Shown: piece by piece, positions 35,144-49,700 of the stretch
Numbering within the stretch: the first letter of the stretch is position 1
Layout: each line of letters begins with the position of its first letter
Assembly (NCBI RefSeq): GCF_037975245.1
Contig: NC_092565.1
Coordinates: 3,689,999-3,753,998, forward strand
DNA length: 64,000 nucleotides
Direction of reading: 5' to 3'
Source: Apostichopus japonicus
Taxonomy: Eukaryota > Echinodermata > Holothuroidea > Aspidochirotida > Stichopodidae
Notes under the pieces: generated by a model
Database searches by the model: none
Told to the model about the DNA's origin: nothing
The model's input: only the letters and a program-made list of their open reading frames with translations
Program-made: the position numbers and the translations under genes

Positions 35144-35216
35144 AAAAAAATGGTAGCTAGATCAGGATTTGGGTTACAAACCCAGCACTCTACAAACTGA
35201 CCTATCTAGCCGATTT
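35144..35216 (-). repeat. tRNA-like remnant
   Basis: The minus strand reads GGCTAGATAGGTCAGTTTGT (box A region), then AGAGTGCTGGGTTTGTAACC (anticodon-arm-like) and an eroded T arm (CAAATCCTGATC). The T arm lacks a proper GGTTC box, so this is a SINE or tRNA pseudogene and not a working tRNA. Confidence 0.55.
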
Positions 35217-36165
35217 TTTGGTGGCAACCCTTAAATAGCTACTTCTTTGCTGGGGGGGAGGGGTTGGGGCATCAGTCAGAAGCCAGAGTACCTTGCATGC
35301 TAGATAACTAGTGATCATGGCCAAGTTTCATTCAATACAACCCAGAAAGCTTTTTTCTTAGAATTACCTGTAAATGCAAACATTTCTACTTATTTGTGGA
35401 GAATCGTTATGAAATTGTTTAAACCAAAGTATATGATGATGGTTCTTTAATGTGTATTGCATGAACATTGAAAAGTTTGAGCAAATGTCATGTTACCTGA
35501 TCTTTGTGAATTTTTACATACTGTCCTATGAAGTATGTCAAATCACATGATGCTTTTATGACAGTCATATTTGTTGCTTAATTCATCTTCATTATTAAGG
35601 TAAATGCATTGACTTACAAATTCTAGAATTAAACTGAAAAAGTGAATTTTTAGTAATAGGTATCTGATATTACAACACAGTAAAGTGCCTGGCTCATTTG
35701 TTTAGTGAGAGCATTTCAACATTTTTTTCTAAAAATAAAAACAAATCACAAAATGTTGACTCGTTCCTCAAAACTGTGGAGTGTGAATCTTGCTTTTTGA
35801 TGATGTGAAATGGTGCTTCACTAAAAGTTGATACTTTTTATTTTGCATTTCAACATGATTTTTACATCAGTTTTTCAGCATTGTTCCAAATTTGGACATT
35901 TTTATGATTAATTTTTGTTTGACCATTCATCAAAATTTAGTGGGAAAAAGTGAAAATTTGGTGGATTATCATGTATATGAAAAATTGGTCAGTTACTTGC
36001 TTGGCACTCTTGTTGCTTATTCTAAGGACCCAGCTGAATGATCCAACTTTGGAAATGTGGTGGAGTGGGAGGGTGGTTAGAAGCATTCTCCTTCCCCTCC
36101 CACTCCACTTTTGAAAAGTGGGAGACATAGGGAGGCTCCCCTATTTATATGCCTATGAATATCCT

Positions 36166-36810
36166 CAAGGGCGGCGAAACCGGGGGGGCACGTGCCCCCC
36201 CACTTTTCCTCAGGTTAAAAATGTGCCCTTTTTCTACATAAAAATTGAGGTGTCTCAAGTTAGCAAGAGGCCAGGGAACCAGAATGAACACTCGGGAAGG
36301 GCCGTTTCCGGCCATCTGAGGGGTTTGTAAAACCAAAAATTTTCTTGTACGCTCCGCGCCAACCGATGGTGGCGCTCCGCTCAGAAAGTCGTGCATACAA
36401 CTTTGCAAATCCTGGCTACGCCCCTGACTTTTAATGAATTTCTGTGGATCCAACTCAAAGCTATTTCGAATGGAATAAAATTGGTTAAGATATTAACAAG
36501 AAATAAACTCTAATTCGGAAGATTCCTACATTAGCAACTAGCATGATTTCACCTCATTTTGTCTCAAAAGAAAACTTGTTCCTTGTTTCCCAACTTGCAC
36601 ATTGGATATTGCAGTGCTAGTATGCATATTTTCCTTGAGGGGGGGGGGGGGGCGGGACGTTGATGGAGTGATGTGTATACGCAAATAAGTTAATACAATA
36701 AGAGTTATCAAGGGCACTAAATACAAGGCTGCATCAGTCCAATCGAATTTCTGCAAAGTGCCCTTTGATGTCGGTGCCCCCCCAGATTAAAAGTGCTTCC
36801 GCCGCCCTTG
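36166..36810. mobile_element. hAT-type MITE, family 1, copy 1
   Basis: The ends CAAGGGCGGCG and CGCCGCCCTTG are inverted repeats. AATATCCT flanks both sides (36158-36165, 36811-36818), an 8-bp duplication that fits hAT. It is highly similar along its length to 62567-63225. The minus-strand frames across both copies (LVPWPLANLRHLNFY) are repeat-derived, not a gene. Confidence 0.92.
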
Positions 36811-37949
36811 AATATCCTATCATAAGCAGGTCCAATATACAGAAAAATCCTTCCTCATTGTTATTCTTCTCAATTCAGTGACTTCATTTCTTCAGTTGAT
36901 TTGTAATTGGATAAAAAAAATTCTCTGATATAGTAGGTTCATGAGCCTGCATTAATAGTGGTTTGAAAACCATTCAGGAAGCAGGAAAAAGAATTTCTCC
37001 ATGTGTGCTGGCGTCAATAAGGTTTTCTTTCGGTTATAAAGAACGTTAACTACCAGACCACAGACGTTTGTATAGTTGGATTTTATTTATATGTTTAGGT
37101 GATCAAGATAATACATGTCAATTTGATCAGAAATTGTAGAGGTGGTTTGCACTGAGTTTTGTATGAAATTGAATAAACTTTTAATAAAGAAAAGAAATGT
37201 AAAAATTTGTTTTGTGTCTTTCATTTTTTTACTTGTCGTTTTGATACCACCTTATAACAACCATAGAACTTGAACTAGGAAGAATGCTGACACAGTGTAT
37301 GGCTGTGTGTTTAATAAGTGAAGCCTTGAAAAAAGTAAGGACGCTTTGCGTTGTACGGCAAAAAGCCAAATCATTTTGTACGTCTTCATTGTTCATTCGA
37401 CTTTGAAACTGAATTGATTTTACCCACTTTTTCCAAAGAGTTTGTGTACTTCGCACAACAGAGACATGTTATGTCGACCCAGAGTGGTAAGTACTGTACT
37501 CCTGACTCCTAACTTTGAAACTATAATTTTCCCGCCTCTAATGACTCGAGTAATTGAAGTGTTTTGTGCAACTTTTAATGGCTGGAAAGTGTCATTTCCG
37601 GTATCTGAGAGGCATATGGCAAAAGTTTTTCTTGCTTGTATTATTTTAGTGTTCCACTGAAATAGTGTCATAGTTGTCCCTGAAAAATGCTGTGAAAAAG
37701 CAAACCACACTCCTTTTTCATATCAGAAACAAACTGTTCATAATCAGGGAGAAAACTTGAGCATTGGCTCAAGAAGATCACTGTGTCCGAAAGATTAAAT
37801 GTTACTTTTAAACTAAGTTTGATATACAGTGTATCACAAAAACGTAATGTTCTTACTCAAAGCTGTAACTTTGCTAAACATTCAGGTTCATCAATTAAAG
37901 TGACTCGACTACCACATACTCTAACAAATACCATTCGGTCAGTTCCTCA

Positions 37950-38220
37950 GATGCAACACAAAACTGGATATGAAAAGAAGACTTTGACGGTCGCATACTT
38001 AAGTTTCGCACCACACTTAATTGTTCCCGTGGACTTACACACTAAACTCGTCACTTTCCAAGGCTGCTAGGGTCATAGATAAACGTTTTCAACTGACATA
38101 TCCTACCCAAATATATGGGTTTGGGCTATCACAGTAAATTCAACTTTTGCCACCTTGACCGTTTAGATTTTGAGCTAGAAGACACATTTCGATAATAAAA
38201 CCTACAATCCTTTTGGGTCA
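37950..38220. repeat. Old dispersed repeat, related to 240-475
   Basis: It shares TCGTCACTTTCCAAG, an AACTG.CATATC block and CCGTTTAGATTTTG.GCTA with 240-475 in the same order and spacing. No ends or target duplication could be defined. A left extension may start near TACAGTGTATCACAAAAACG (about 37825). Confidence 0.5.
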
Positions 38221-39378
38221 CTGTGTTTTTGTTCCTATCATATGCTGCCAACAAGCATCGTAATTATCTACCAGCGACGGCAACCTAAGTTTCAGCGACG
38301 ACAATGTATCACCTCGCGACTGCAACATAAACGTACAAATGGCGCGCCATACTGATCCGCGATGTCTACAATTTCAGTTCCAAGTTTTGTTATTACCCCC
38401 TCTAAAAGTAATCAACTTGTCATTGCACTGCGACCGAACCAATCATCGATCATGCAATTAACCGTCCGGTCCCCCAAAGAAAATGCAGTTTGAACTCAAA
38501 TAACACATTGGTGAGTCCCAATTGTCGAATTTCAAAGAAATCGCAAACTTTCTGAATTTTACTGGGAAATTAGCACCTGATTTCAAGACTTTACGCATCA
38601 GTAGGCACAGAAACACATTCGCGAATCATCATGGTACCAAGTAATTGACTGAGTCTCGCACCGTACCATGTACATGGCAGCGTAAAAACTTCCACTCCAA
38701 TATATTGCAAGTGGTAGTAAAAACAATCAAAGGGTTTGACTGACAAGTGATAGTCGGAAAATGTCCTTGATTTGTTTACAAACTGTTAACCACGTTTAGA
38801 GGTCATGGACGAACAACCAACTACGATGAACTTTTTAATATTGTTCGACAGAAGATAGGCTAGAAGATACTGAGCTCACCATCGAATTTTCGAATCAAAA
38901 GTGTACTAATTCTTAGTTGATTTAGACAGGGCACATGAACCTGTATAACTTAGGCTAGACCTACGGTCCCTTTCGATATTAAATTTGATGGTCCCTTTAG
39001 AGTTATACTGCCAATAAAGTCACACCAGTTAGGCATAACATTTAGGCCTATATGGATAAGTTTTTTTGCGCATACGCTATGTTAAACTTTTAAACTAATA
39101 AGTAGGCTACATTCATAACATAGGCTATTACTAGCCCTATGGCTATTTGGGAATTCTTGTTCCATAGCCTACTGTACACTAGGCTACATGCTAACTTAGG
39201 CCTTGCCTCTCCCTTAACCAAGTCTTTCAGCTGTACTATTTAGCTGCAAGTACAACAAAGAAATATAATATGCTGTGCAGGTACAGCTAATTATGAAGAT
39301 ATCCATAGTAAATAAATTTCTTTGGTAGCCTATACTTTATTTAGTTAAAAAATTATACAACGGCTTTACTTCAAAATC

Positions 39379-39665
39379 GGTTCTGTGGCCGAGTGGATAA
39401 AGGCGGTGGCATTTGAAGCAATGAGGCTTAGTAATTGGGAGGTTCCGGGTTTGATACACAGCCAGGTGGATTTTTCGTCCAAGAGCAATCTACGATTTTC
39501 CCATCGGAAATGACTTTCTAAATTGAATAGATCTAAATTTGAGTCAAAATGTTGTATTGGAAGCCACCCGAAGTGTAAGATGTAATCCATAAAGCCCTTG
39601 GGGATTCTCCCACATCTGTGGTCGCTTAAGCGTCTTAAAAATAACTGCTGATTATTATTTTGATT
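39379..39665 (+). mobile_element. tRNA-derived SINE, full-length-looking
   Basis: The head has a box A (TGGCCGAGTGGATAAAGGCG) and box B (GGTTCCGGGTTTGATAC), resembling a class II (Leu/Ser-like) tRNA. The body then shares TTGGAAGCCACCCGAAGTGT and CTGCTGATTATTATTTT with the minus-strand copy at 20762-20905. It is intergenic, about 1 kb upstream of the Skeletor-like gene. Confidence 0.8.
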
Positions 39666-40714
39666 ATTAAGTCACTTTAAGACTCCATGTTACGAATACA
39701 CACATTAGTTACAATGTCGACGGACGTATCACTTAAATTTCACAGCAATATGGACTAATTTCTATTTTAAGGTGCATTACAGAATACATTTTCTTGTACT
39801 ATAACTAATTCACAATCTCTAATCACTGAAAGCGAATGAGGGCAGAATTGGTCATTTAAATTTCGCAGCATATATCTGAGCCATCTTTTCAAAATGATAT
39901 GCACTCAAGTATGATGACCAAGGACATGTGTCACTGCCAGTCTGATGGAACAAATTCTTTTAGAGTTGGTATTGGTTTGGTTACTGATAGGTTTAGGCAA
40001 TCAATGAGTCATTTGCAAGCCAAATTTTAAGACAGAGCAAGCCTAGAAATAAGACCAGTATAAATTGGAGTTTTCAACTGGTTTAGAAATTTTTCCCCTT
40101 CTTTTTGGGCATAATACCAGGATCCAATGAGTAGATGCATCTCATGGTCAAGAAATTGAATTTGAACAAAAGTTTAAAGTTAAATATAAAATATAAACCT
40201 ATATCACTCCATCTGAAGGTTGAGTCAACAATACAGAGACAATAACTCAGACAATAAATCATTGTGTTGTGATCGAGAATGGTTACCTTGATATATAACG
40301 GTGTTGGAAGTTTAAACAGTACATAGTGTGTGTAAAGTGAGAAAAGAAAAGTTGACTTGTAGAGTAAGGGATAGTACAAGGCACGTACCAAAGTAGAATT
40401 AATACACTACAGAAGTAATAGCCTGATGCAGACCAATTTTATAGCATTTTCTAGTATTCGGAGTGGTCACATTTATTGTTGCTGTAAAATTTCAGCAACA
40501 CTAGTGTTTGACATGTTGTAAATTTTCTATCAAATCTTGTTGTTAAACATATTAACAAAACTTTCCATATATCGGGGGATGATATATCGTGAATAACAAG
40601 TTTTCCCACTGGTGCCGTTTTAATATTAGAAATACATACGTAGCCATTTCTAAAAGGGACAAACCATTGTTGTTCTTTTGTTTTTTTTACTGTTGTTGTG
40701 GATTTCCTGCAAAG

Positions 40715-43700
40715 ATGGTGAAACTTCAATTCTTTTTGTGGATTTTCATTTCCTTGTTAGGTATGTCGATGTTTTTTGTGACTATTTTTGATCAAAATGT
40801 TTGAGGGATCTTTCATGAACTTGGGAGAGGGTTTTTTTAATTTTCAGTTCAAGGTTCTTAATTGGTTTAGAAATAGCTATTATAAGTAGCGTTAAGACTA
40901 ACAGGCTGTATTGTTGTCTCCAACAAAATTCTTCTTTCATTCATTCATTTATATGTTTGTGGGTTATTCCATAAATTAGTGGCCAATGGTATTTTCTTAT
41001 TTATCATACTTTCATGGAGCATTTGTCATACTACCATGATCACCAATCTTAATTTCAATGTTATTATTGTGTTGCCAATATCCATCTGTACTAAATAAAC
41101 CCTAAGAAGTTTACCATGACAAATGTAGTGTCTTAAATTTGGTTAAAGTTTGTGCAAATGATTGATAACAGACTAAATGTTCATTAATATTAGTGGACAT
41201 GAGTTGCCAATTTTCTCCTGGTCCACGGGCCCTAGTATACAAGCATCAAGTTTTGCGAGGTAGTCTTAATTTGCTGATGTTAAAATGGTCAAATTCCTGT
41301 TATCTTGCATTTCATTGGATATATAGTGTTTACATATATATTGTTCGTCATTAAGATTCATCAAGATATATTTATGTATATTTATCACCTATTTATCTTC
41401 CATTTCTCTACTTAAGCTGTTCACCCTGCCTGTGGACAATCCTTGGGCCGTCTGATTGGTCAGTTAATGCAACGTCAGACTTCATTTGTTGTGGGCACTG
41501 TGTATGCTGCAGATGAAGATGTCATTGTGATTGAAGCATTTTCGTTTATCTCGTCTACGGGAGGTAAGTGTGCTCAAACGATTAAAATGATTAAATCATT
41601 ATAGCTGTCTATGAGTTGCATACAGTTTGTTCGGAACAGTATTTCTATTCCTTTACATCGACGATGTTATCAGACAATTTTGCTTCCAGTTTTATCGATG
41701 ACATATAGGCTAGGCCGGTGTAGCCTTGTGAGAGGTATGCACCATCGAATAAGAAAGTGATGCTAAAAATGTTAGCAGTTCCACACCAGTCTAACAATTG
41801 GCCTACTTGATTTGAAATTGCATTTAATTAAGAGAGATATGTTTTGTTAATTTGTGTTTTAAAAAATGAATGATGTCATTGTTTGGTTTGTGCATGTCTA
41901 AGCCATTTACTGTTTGCATGAGTTCATTTCATGTAGCCAGGGTATGAAGCATATTACAAATATGAACTTTACTGAGCAGTATCGATACTTGCAGACATCG
42001 TAATGTTCACGGTACTACTTGCCTAGTGCTGGCCAGCATAACTATGGTGACCAAATCAATGACTGTGTATTGCATTGAAACTTAAAGGCATTGACGACTC
42101 GCCCCAAACCGTGTGCGGCCATCTGAAAAAGTTAACTTTCTGTTGCTTTAAGTGACGTTTTGTTCATGTTGCTACAAAATGCAGACAGTAATGAAACGTG
42201 ATACCTTAATTGTTATCTTTAGCTGGACCTGAGATGTCCATCGCTGTTTCGTTTGTATAATGTGCTGTGGGTATTGACCGCAGTTGTATGAACTGACTGT
42301 ACACTAGTGTCTAATTGCTGACAGTAGCAAGCTGTGTGTGTATTTTCTGGGATCGATGGTGGTGTTTAACACTTCTGTTACACCTCATTCGAAACAAGGT
42401 CAAATTACCGGCAATATACGTTTCTTTTTGCGCGAGTCTTCACACCCTTAACATAGTGTTTATTAAAGTGTGGTAGCAGTTTGTATGATGATGATTTGAC
42501 TCTTAATTTTAGAACATAATAAATTGTCTTCTAAAAATCTTCTTTTTGTTGTAATTGCCTTCTTTAATTCGATCGGTCATTACAATATCCATCGACCAGG
42601 TTTTTGTAACTTTGTACTTGCATGTGCAATTGTGCAATAAATATGGTTTGATAAATACTGTCATCATTTAACCAACAATACTAGGTTTGTTGCTTAACAT
42701 TCAAGGCATAGATTGTCAAAATTGTAGCCACTTGCTTACAAAATGCCAGTGCATAAAAAAAAATTACTAGCTTAAAATCAAATTCCTTCTGGAATTTTCC
42801 TTGAATTGAATGCAAACATTGCACAGTTTGCATAGAAGTTTATGCATCTTTGTTTATACTGTTGAACAGTGAAATCCACTGCAAATTAGGTGTTTATAAT
42901 TGGTTTTGTGTGGAGTTAGCTCTAAAAAAAATTTTTGTTAAATAATAAATCTATGAAAACAAAATTTCAGTAATTGTTACTAACAGCATTTGGATAGCCA
43001 CTGAGGATAATTATTTCTTCCATCTATTTCATTATTTCTTTTTCACTGTTTCCATCTTTCAAAAGAGGATGCGTTCTTCTACATTGGAGGACAATTAGGG
43101 TCAGGGTCACCTCTACCATTGGAAGGCGAAAGGTAAGTTAACTTTGATTTTATTTCTTAAAAGATAAAAGTATCTCAATCTCAGCTCTGTAGGTAATCAT
43201 GGTGGATAGACAGGATTATAAAAAAACATTAAGATTGCATTCTTTGTGATTAAACATGATAAAGGATGTATACAGCTTTTTAAATTTATTTTCACCTAGT
43301 AGTGCCGAATGTTTACAACAAATGTTTTGAAACCTGATGTGGATTAAACATTGGTCATTACTTGGAAACATGTCAGTGCATTACCCTAATAAATATAAAT
43401 TATATACAAAAGCATATTAAAATGAAAATAATTTTTAAAGGGTAATTGAGGGTAATTGAGCCCTAGGGGTTTTAGTATGTTACACTTTCGAGTCATATTA
43501 TAGTTGTGTTGCATTGTAAGAGAGATTCCACGATCATCTTTGAAGTTCATTAGTTATGTATAATAGTAATAAAATTATTCACTGTATGTGTTTTATTGTT
43601 TGATTTTAGTAGAAGATTGAGAATTCTGCAGTTAGATGTTTCATACAGATATTTATATCATATGCTCAAAATTCATTGTTTTATTTTGTGAGACGATATC

Positions 43701-46700
43701 TATACCCATGCATATACCGTGACCTCAATTATGAAACAGGCTCACAGAGGGTGAAACCGGAAATAAGATATTTAAAAGAGGGTTAAACGGAAATAAGATA
43801 TTTAAGACAAGAAAAATAAACTAAAAAGAACTTCTGAACCAAGAGCAGAAATAACAACAAACAAAACCAGAGAAATATGTTATTTCTTTTGTAGATCTAT
43901 AAGATATGACTGCTAAGAAAATTGATAAATTGTTGGTATTTGTGTTTTTGTTACTGAGAAGCTGAGAGGTGGGTGGAATGTTGGCCCCACCTCCTAGTTC
44001 AGTCTCTCTAACTCTATCTATTCTTGTTATGTGTGTTTGATAGCAGCAGGGTTTAGTTCTCATTGTGTATGATAAAGCTTTGTGATCTATGCATAAGAAT
44101 CAAGTCAGCCTTTTGGCAATTTTGAATTGACGTTCTCTCTCCACCTCTCCCTCTCTATATATATATATGTTTCATATAGTGTGTGAAATGTGAGGCTACA
44201 GAATGACTTCTCCCTCATCTAGTTATTGAATGTGCAATACACAATATGCAAATTTCTATCTTGTATACTGTACTCCCAGATCGGCACCCCTCAGAAGCTT
44301 CCTAAATGAGAGAATTATATTACGTCTACCGAGTCAAAGTATCACAGATTTTAGTATCCTATACATCTGGATTCCCAGCTCACAGGTAAATCCATAATTT
44401 GTTACTTATAATATTTAATATATTTTAAAATTATATTTATTTTCTTATAGTTTATACTTATTCAATTTGCAATCACAGCTTATGATCCTCTCTTTGTGTA
44501 GTGATCACATAAAGCCATGTCATCTATTGACCAACGTCTGACAAGAAATTTATGAAAAGAATTTCCAAGTTTTATTAATTTTATTAACTTAATTTTCCAT
44601 GTTTTTTTTCTTCAATTATATGTTAGATTTCATTAAGTATTATTTCCTTAATTGATTAAGTAATCCTATACTGTCAAGATGGGTGCCTGTCAATCTCATT
44701 GATTCTAGATAATATTTTCCTTTACTTTATATTCCAACACTGTATGTTACCCTTTAGCTTTTCAATTTTGTTCCACTGTAAGAACTATACTGTTATTACC
44801 ATTTAATAAAAAGAAAAGCAAATGCATTCCAGGAAATGGAAGTTGAAGACCAGTTTTTGAGTGGCAGTCTATTTAAACTGATGAGCACTGAAAGGGGCCT
44901 TTAGTACTGTATGGTTTGGTATCGAGGGTTGATGATAACCTATTGATGTCAATGTGTTATGAGATCCGCAACGTCTAGAAAGATCAAATAACAAACTTCA
45001 TTGAAAATCGTGCATTAAGTATTGGGATTTAAATCCATTAAAGACAATCCTTGATAAGACAGATAATTCTGCTTGTTTTGTGCGTTAAATCTTCTATAAA
45101 TTTGCGAACATGTAGGTGGTTGGACTATGAAGTGCATTCTCCCTGGGGGGGGGGTGTAATTATCTCTGGATCGGTAGTGGATAGACTAAAGCTGTTCGCC
45201 TGTCGGGTCCCAAGTTCTTTCTTGAGCATATGAGTCTCGTTGGGAAAGGCTCAGCAAGTTACTACAAGCTGTGGATGTAAACTCCCAGGCATGATGCCTA
45301 ATTTTCAGAGGATGCTATCGGTTGATTGCACTACGCGCCAAACAATGTTCGTAACGTGTTGGAGAGGTTTGTCAGGTGATGGGTGTGTGTCACGTGACAC
45401 TCCCAAGGAGAAATCCTGTCACAACAATTGTAACTTTTGTCTCAGCCAAACTAACTCCTCAAAGTTGATTGTATTCCGTCATTAAATTACTTCCGTCAGA
45501 CGCTTTTGGCCGATGTCTCCATCCCTGCGAATCTGGCTCTTCCCAGAGCTATCAGTCTGGGAGTTCTCGGTCTAACACCGATCCAACACAACATTCGTGC
45601 TGACGAGGTCGTTATCATCAACTCAAAACAGTTCAGGTTGGAAAACTTCAGCTATGATAATACTGCACCAGGTAGGTAAATTTGTAGTGAGGAGGAGGAG
45701 CTAGGGTTTGGGGGAAGGGGGGGCTGGGTTGGGGAATTATAACAGGAATTGTGAAGAGGAAAGTGGCTGCAGAATATTTAGACTATTAGACTGGTATTAA
45801 AACAAAATCATAGGGTTTGAATCAAGTTTCAAAATGTGCATACCAAAGATTATTTATAAGAATGAGTATCCCACCAAAGAAATTCTGTATTTCCTTTACA
45901 TCCTTGTTTAATCTATGAATTATATGTTGAGCATATGAATTTTTAGAATACTGGTTTGTTTGTCCAACTTCCGAATTTTCTATATACTTTTTGCTAATTA
46001 TCATTGTCCCTCAAACAACCAGGCTGGGTTGTCCCAACAGCTGTGACCGATATATGTACACTGTAAGAGAGTTGTGTAGCTTGGTGAATAGAACCAGCTT
46101 GGAGGTGGGGGGGGGGGCGGATACTAATTTATCATTTTACCTACTTGGGGGTATGTAATAGTTACAATGCAATATGAATTTATATGTAACCAAATGAAGT
46201 CATCAACCAGACAACCTACAAAGCTGATTTTGGTCGTCCAAACAGAAATTTGGTCATCTCTGACGACCACTGCAGGATATATGGTTAAAAATTGTGCCCT
46301 GTATTATAGTCAAAGCAAGTTAAAGTCACTGACACATCTGTTCAAGCCTCTAGCTAAGTTAACTCTTTGCAGTGTGAAGGGTGCCATGCATGGCATTGAG
46401 AAAATTTAGAAATGGTCACAAGTTTTGTCAGAATCCTGAGAAAAGTGCAAAGAGGGGTACCAATTATATTGATGAATGATATTTCACAAGCTAAAAAGAT
46501 ATTACTAATAAACCCTTCTATCTTGTTTTAGGTATTACAGTATAGCTTAACAAAACAATGTTGAGAATTTGTTTTTGCATGTGAAATGTAACTTTATATT
46601 GTTATAGCTAGATTGGATGAGAATGATATGCTGTTTGGTATGCCCCAGTAAACATCTACTGACTTGTTGTGTCATAGTTGTGGTTTTCTTCAAGGATAAA

Positions 46701-49700
46701 TCATTTCTTGTAGTACAGTATAATAACAACTTTCCTTGTAAATGTGTGAATTCTCATGAACTTTATGAAGAACCGGTGTATTCCGCATCGTACCGGCAGC
46801 CAACTCCCCTCTGTTACTACAATAGTATTAACTTGTAATGCGTAGAACCGGTGAAGTGCAGTATTTATAGATATGACATCATGTGTGTGAACTGATGTGA
46901 AGCAATTTCTAAGTCAAATTTGTCTACATTGACCAAATCACAGGCCTGCTGTTTTTTTTCATTTTTCCTTTCTTTTTCGATCAAGTTAATGTTTAGCCTC
47001 CCAGATATCATTTCAGTGGCATGTAATAATATGTACCATGAATGTTAGCGCATGAAAAGGACATAATTAACTGTCACTCGGATGGAGGCAGATGTGAAGT
47101 TCCATGCATAATAATCTCTGGTTTAATTATAATTAGGCTGATCAGAAACCAGGGTATGATGTAGACTTTTACAGAATTGTTACATGCACAGCGTTGATGG
47201 ATGAGTGAGTGTGTGATACAGTGAGTCTTCTTGTGTATTTGGTTAATACAGCTAGGCCGAATCATGAACTGGGAAGGTGTCTATATGCCTGACAGTCTTT
47301 CACTTTTTTCAGCTTTTATTTGCCTCTACTTCATTTGGGTCATGTCAAATGGGGAGATGGTATAGTGGCATAAACTTTACCAAGTAATCTTCTTGCTTTC
47401 CTAATCCAATTTTTATGTCTTTTTCCCCGGGCAAACTAGTCGATTGAAATCACATATTAACTAACTGATTATCTTGAAATTGCTCATTAGCGGTCATCCA
47501 CATATAATTTGGTTATAATTTGTATTTTTTTTGTTTGAGTTTGGTTGTATATACCGGTACATATACCAGTATTGTTCACAACTCATCTCTGCCGTAGTCT
47601 TTACACAGTCTCACATAGTTGTTATCCATTGGTGGCTAATTTTCAGATCGAGGCCGACCTACAATGTTTTTGATTTTGGAGAAAAATTGATTTGTATAAT
47701 AATGAGTTTTTGTCATGTCTTACAGCTGTTTACTTTTGGGTCGGTCAAGGTATTCCATCCGCCAGTGGTCGTAGGGTTGCTGATGAAAATGGTAACATGT
47801 AAGTACAGGTTGGTTGTGATAGACATATTGTAATCATTTGAAAATCCGCCCTTTAGTAAGACTGCCGTTCATTATTCGCCACTGCCCACTTCTTCACCTT
47901 TCAAGGTGATTAGTCTGGAACGTTAGCCTGTATGTTACATCATCAATTCGCCAAGCCTAGCAAAAGAAACAAGTGTGGAAAAGTCAATTGCACAGCTCAA
48001 ATTTCCCGCGATTTACCGCGAGAGCCTATTAAAATGCCCGAGGCAGGTGAACTGTTATGGCAGTGGTATTAAAGGGCGCATTTTCAAATGTATATGTCAT
48101 CTGGCAACAAAGTTTGCATTTATAAATAGGAAAGTACAATTTATAAGAAATATGTTAAAAGCTTTATGAAGGAAAAGTTATAGAGATAGAATTGTAACAT
48201 CATGTTAAACTGGCATAAAGTGCCAGCATATGCACACACTTCATGGCACTACACTAGATGATTAATGATTATTGCATCATAACGCACCTTCTGTTTGCAA
48301 TATCGTCAAGAACCATATTGCCTGTGCCTCTTAGCCGCAGACATTAGGAAGCGGGGTTGTGCCCCTCATCCCCTCCCCTCTGTTTAGGCCAGTCTCTAGG
48401 TCATTTGCTCTGAAGGGAAATAATATATAGTCTGTATATTGTTGCATTTGTTACAACCTTTCACATTTGGTCATTTAGGTCCTTGAAATTTTAATACAGG
48501 GACGTCAAGTTTAGAATTCTATAAATTGTTGAAAGTTTTCAAAATGTACCTCCCTAGAGGCTCTGATCCTCAAAAATTGAGAATTATCAAAATTGATAAT
48601 TCAATATCTCAGTGTGCATAACACCTACAGCAGGGGTTCCCTAACTGGGGTGCATGAACCCCCAGGTAGTGCGTGAGTCCATCCCAGGGGCTTCGTGAGA
48701 CGTTTCTGAATGTCAAAACTAGAGTCCTTTTTGTTGAACTAAAATCTGATATATCATATATTTTAGTAATGTACAAAAGTCGTACCTATTGACAAACTCT
48801 TTTCGCGTTCCATACGCATATGTAATTGCCATAGTAGTACCGTATCGTGCATGTGATAAATAACTGAATTATGAAACAGACACAGGCCTCATGACTTTGA
48901 CGAAGTTGGTGTACACATGACAGCACGTCATGAAGATAAAGAGCCAAACTTGATCTTTTACGAAGCACTGTTATGCGTATTATAGTATAATGACTCAGAT
49001 CTTGTCTCGAAAAGTTGGGGGTTCATGGACAAGTCTGACATCCACAGGGGGTTCCTGTTTGGATAAAGTTAAGGAATCCCTGACCTAGAGATATATACTG
49101 TAGGTGGTAATAAAACACGTGTTGAAGTTTGAGCATTGCCGATGACCAGTATTCAACTTTCTAGCATATTTGGGGGGCAACAGTGATGGCCTTTAACCCT
49201 CTAAGAAGTACTCATCTTTAGTTTGTGATGATCAAACTACAGCATTCTGCCCAATTATTTCTTCATATGAACTTCAATGGGTATCTTCAATGTTTTGGCA
49301 GAGGGAGCTGTTATGTTGGTCCTAAGTGTGCATGATCTATACTATTATATACATCCCAATCTAATTGTGCTAGTTGTGAAAATATGTTTCAACAGACTAC
49401 AGTATCTTGTCTTTAATGTTTATATATTATATATGCTATTTTGATATATCCACCAAAGGTAGACAAATTCAAGTTTTGCTAAAAGAACAAATTCATTGGT
49501 GATCTTGTGAACAATTTAGAATGGATCTAATCGATTCAAGATTTGTGACTCGATTTTAGAGACCAAGCCCCTGTCTCTGTGTGATACATAGAGAACCTGT
49601 TGAGTCCTTGTCATCAATTCAGAAGACTAATATTAATTTTATTATTAATTTAACTTATTTCTCTGTATTTTTTTGTTTGCTCAGAGACCAGCCCCTGTCT

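Larger units (their letters stand above)
34672..40714. other. Intergenic region between UVSSA and the Skeletor-like gene
   Basis: It begins with the presumed UVSSA 3' UTR (AATAAA at 34857; others near 37172 and 37183). It then holds a tRNA-like remnant, a hAT MITE (36166-36810), a short relic of that MITE's internal module (about 37588-37645), an old dispersed repeat (about 37950-38220) and a SINE (39379-39665). The remainder, including 38220-39370 and 39670-40714, shows nothing recognisable. Open frames at 37229-37710 and 40083-40391 lack family features. Confidence 0.5.

Noticed and set aside
36145-36453. Frame LVPWPLANLRHLNFY conserved between 36 kb and 62 kb, looking like a conserved protein
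   Set aside because: Both lie inside copies of the same hAT-type MITE; conservation is due to recent transposition.
45240-45485. Cysteine-rich 81-codon frame just before exon 5 of the Skeletor-like gene
   Set aside because: It ends in a stop before the exon 5 acceptor, and exons 4 and 5 join in phase within the DM13 fold, so it is read as intron.
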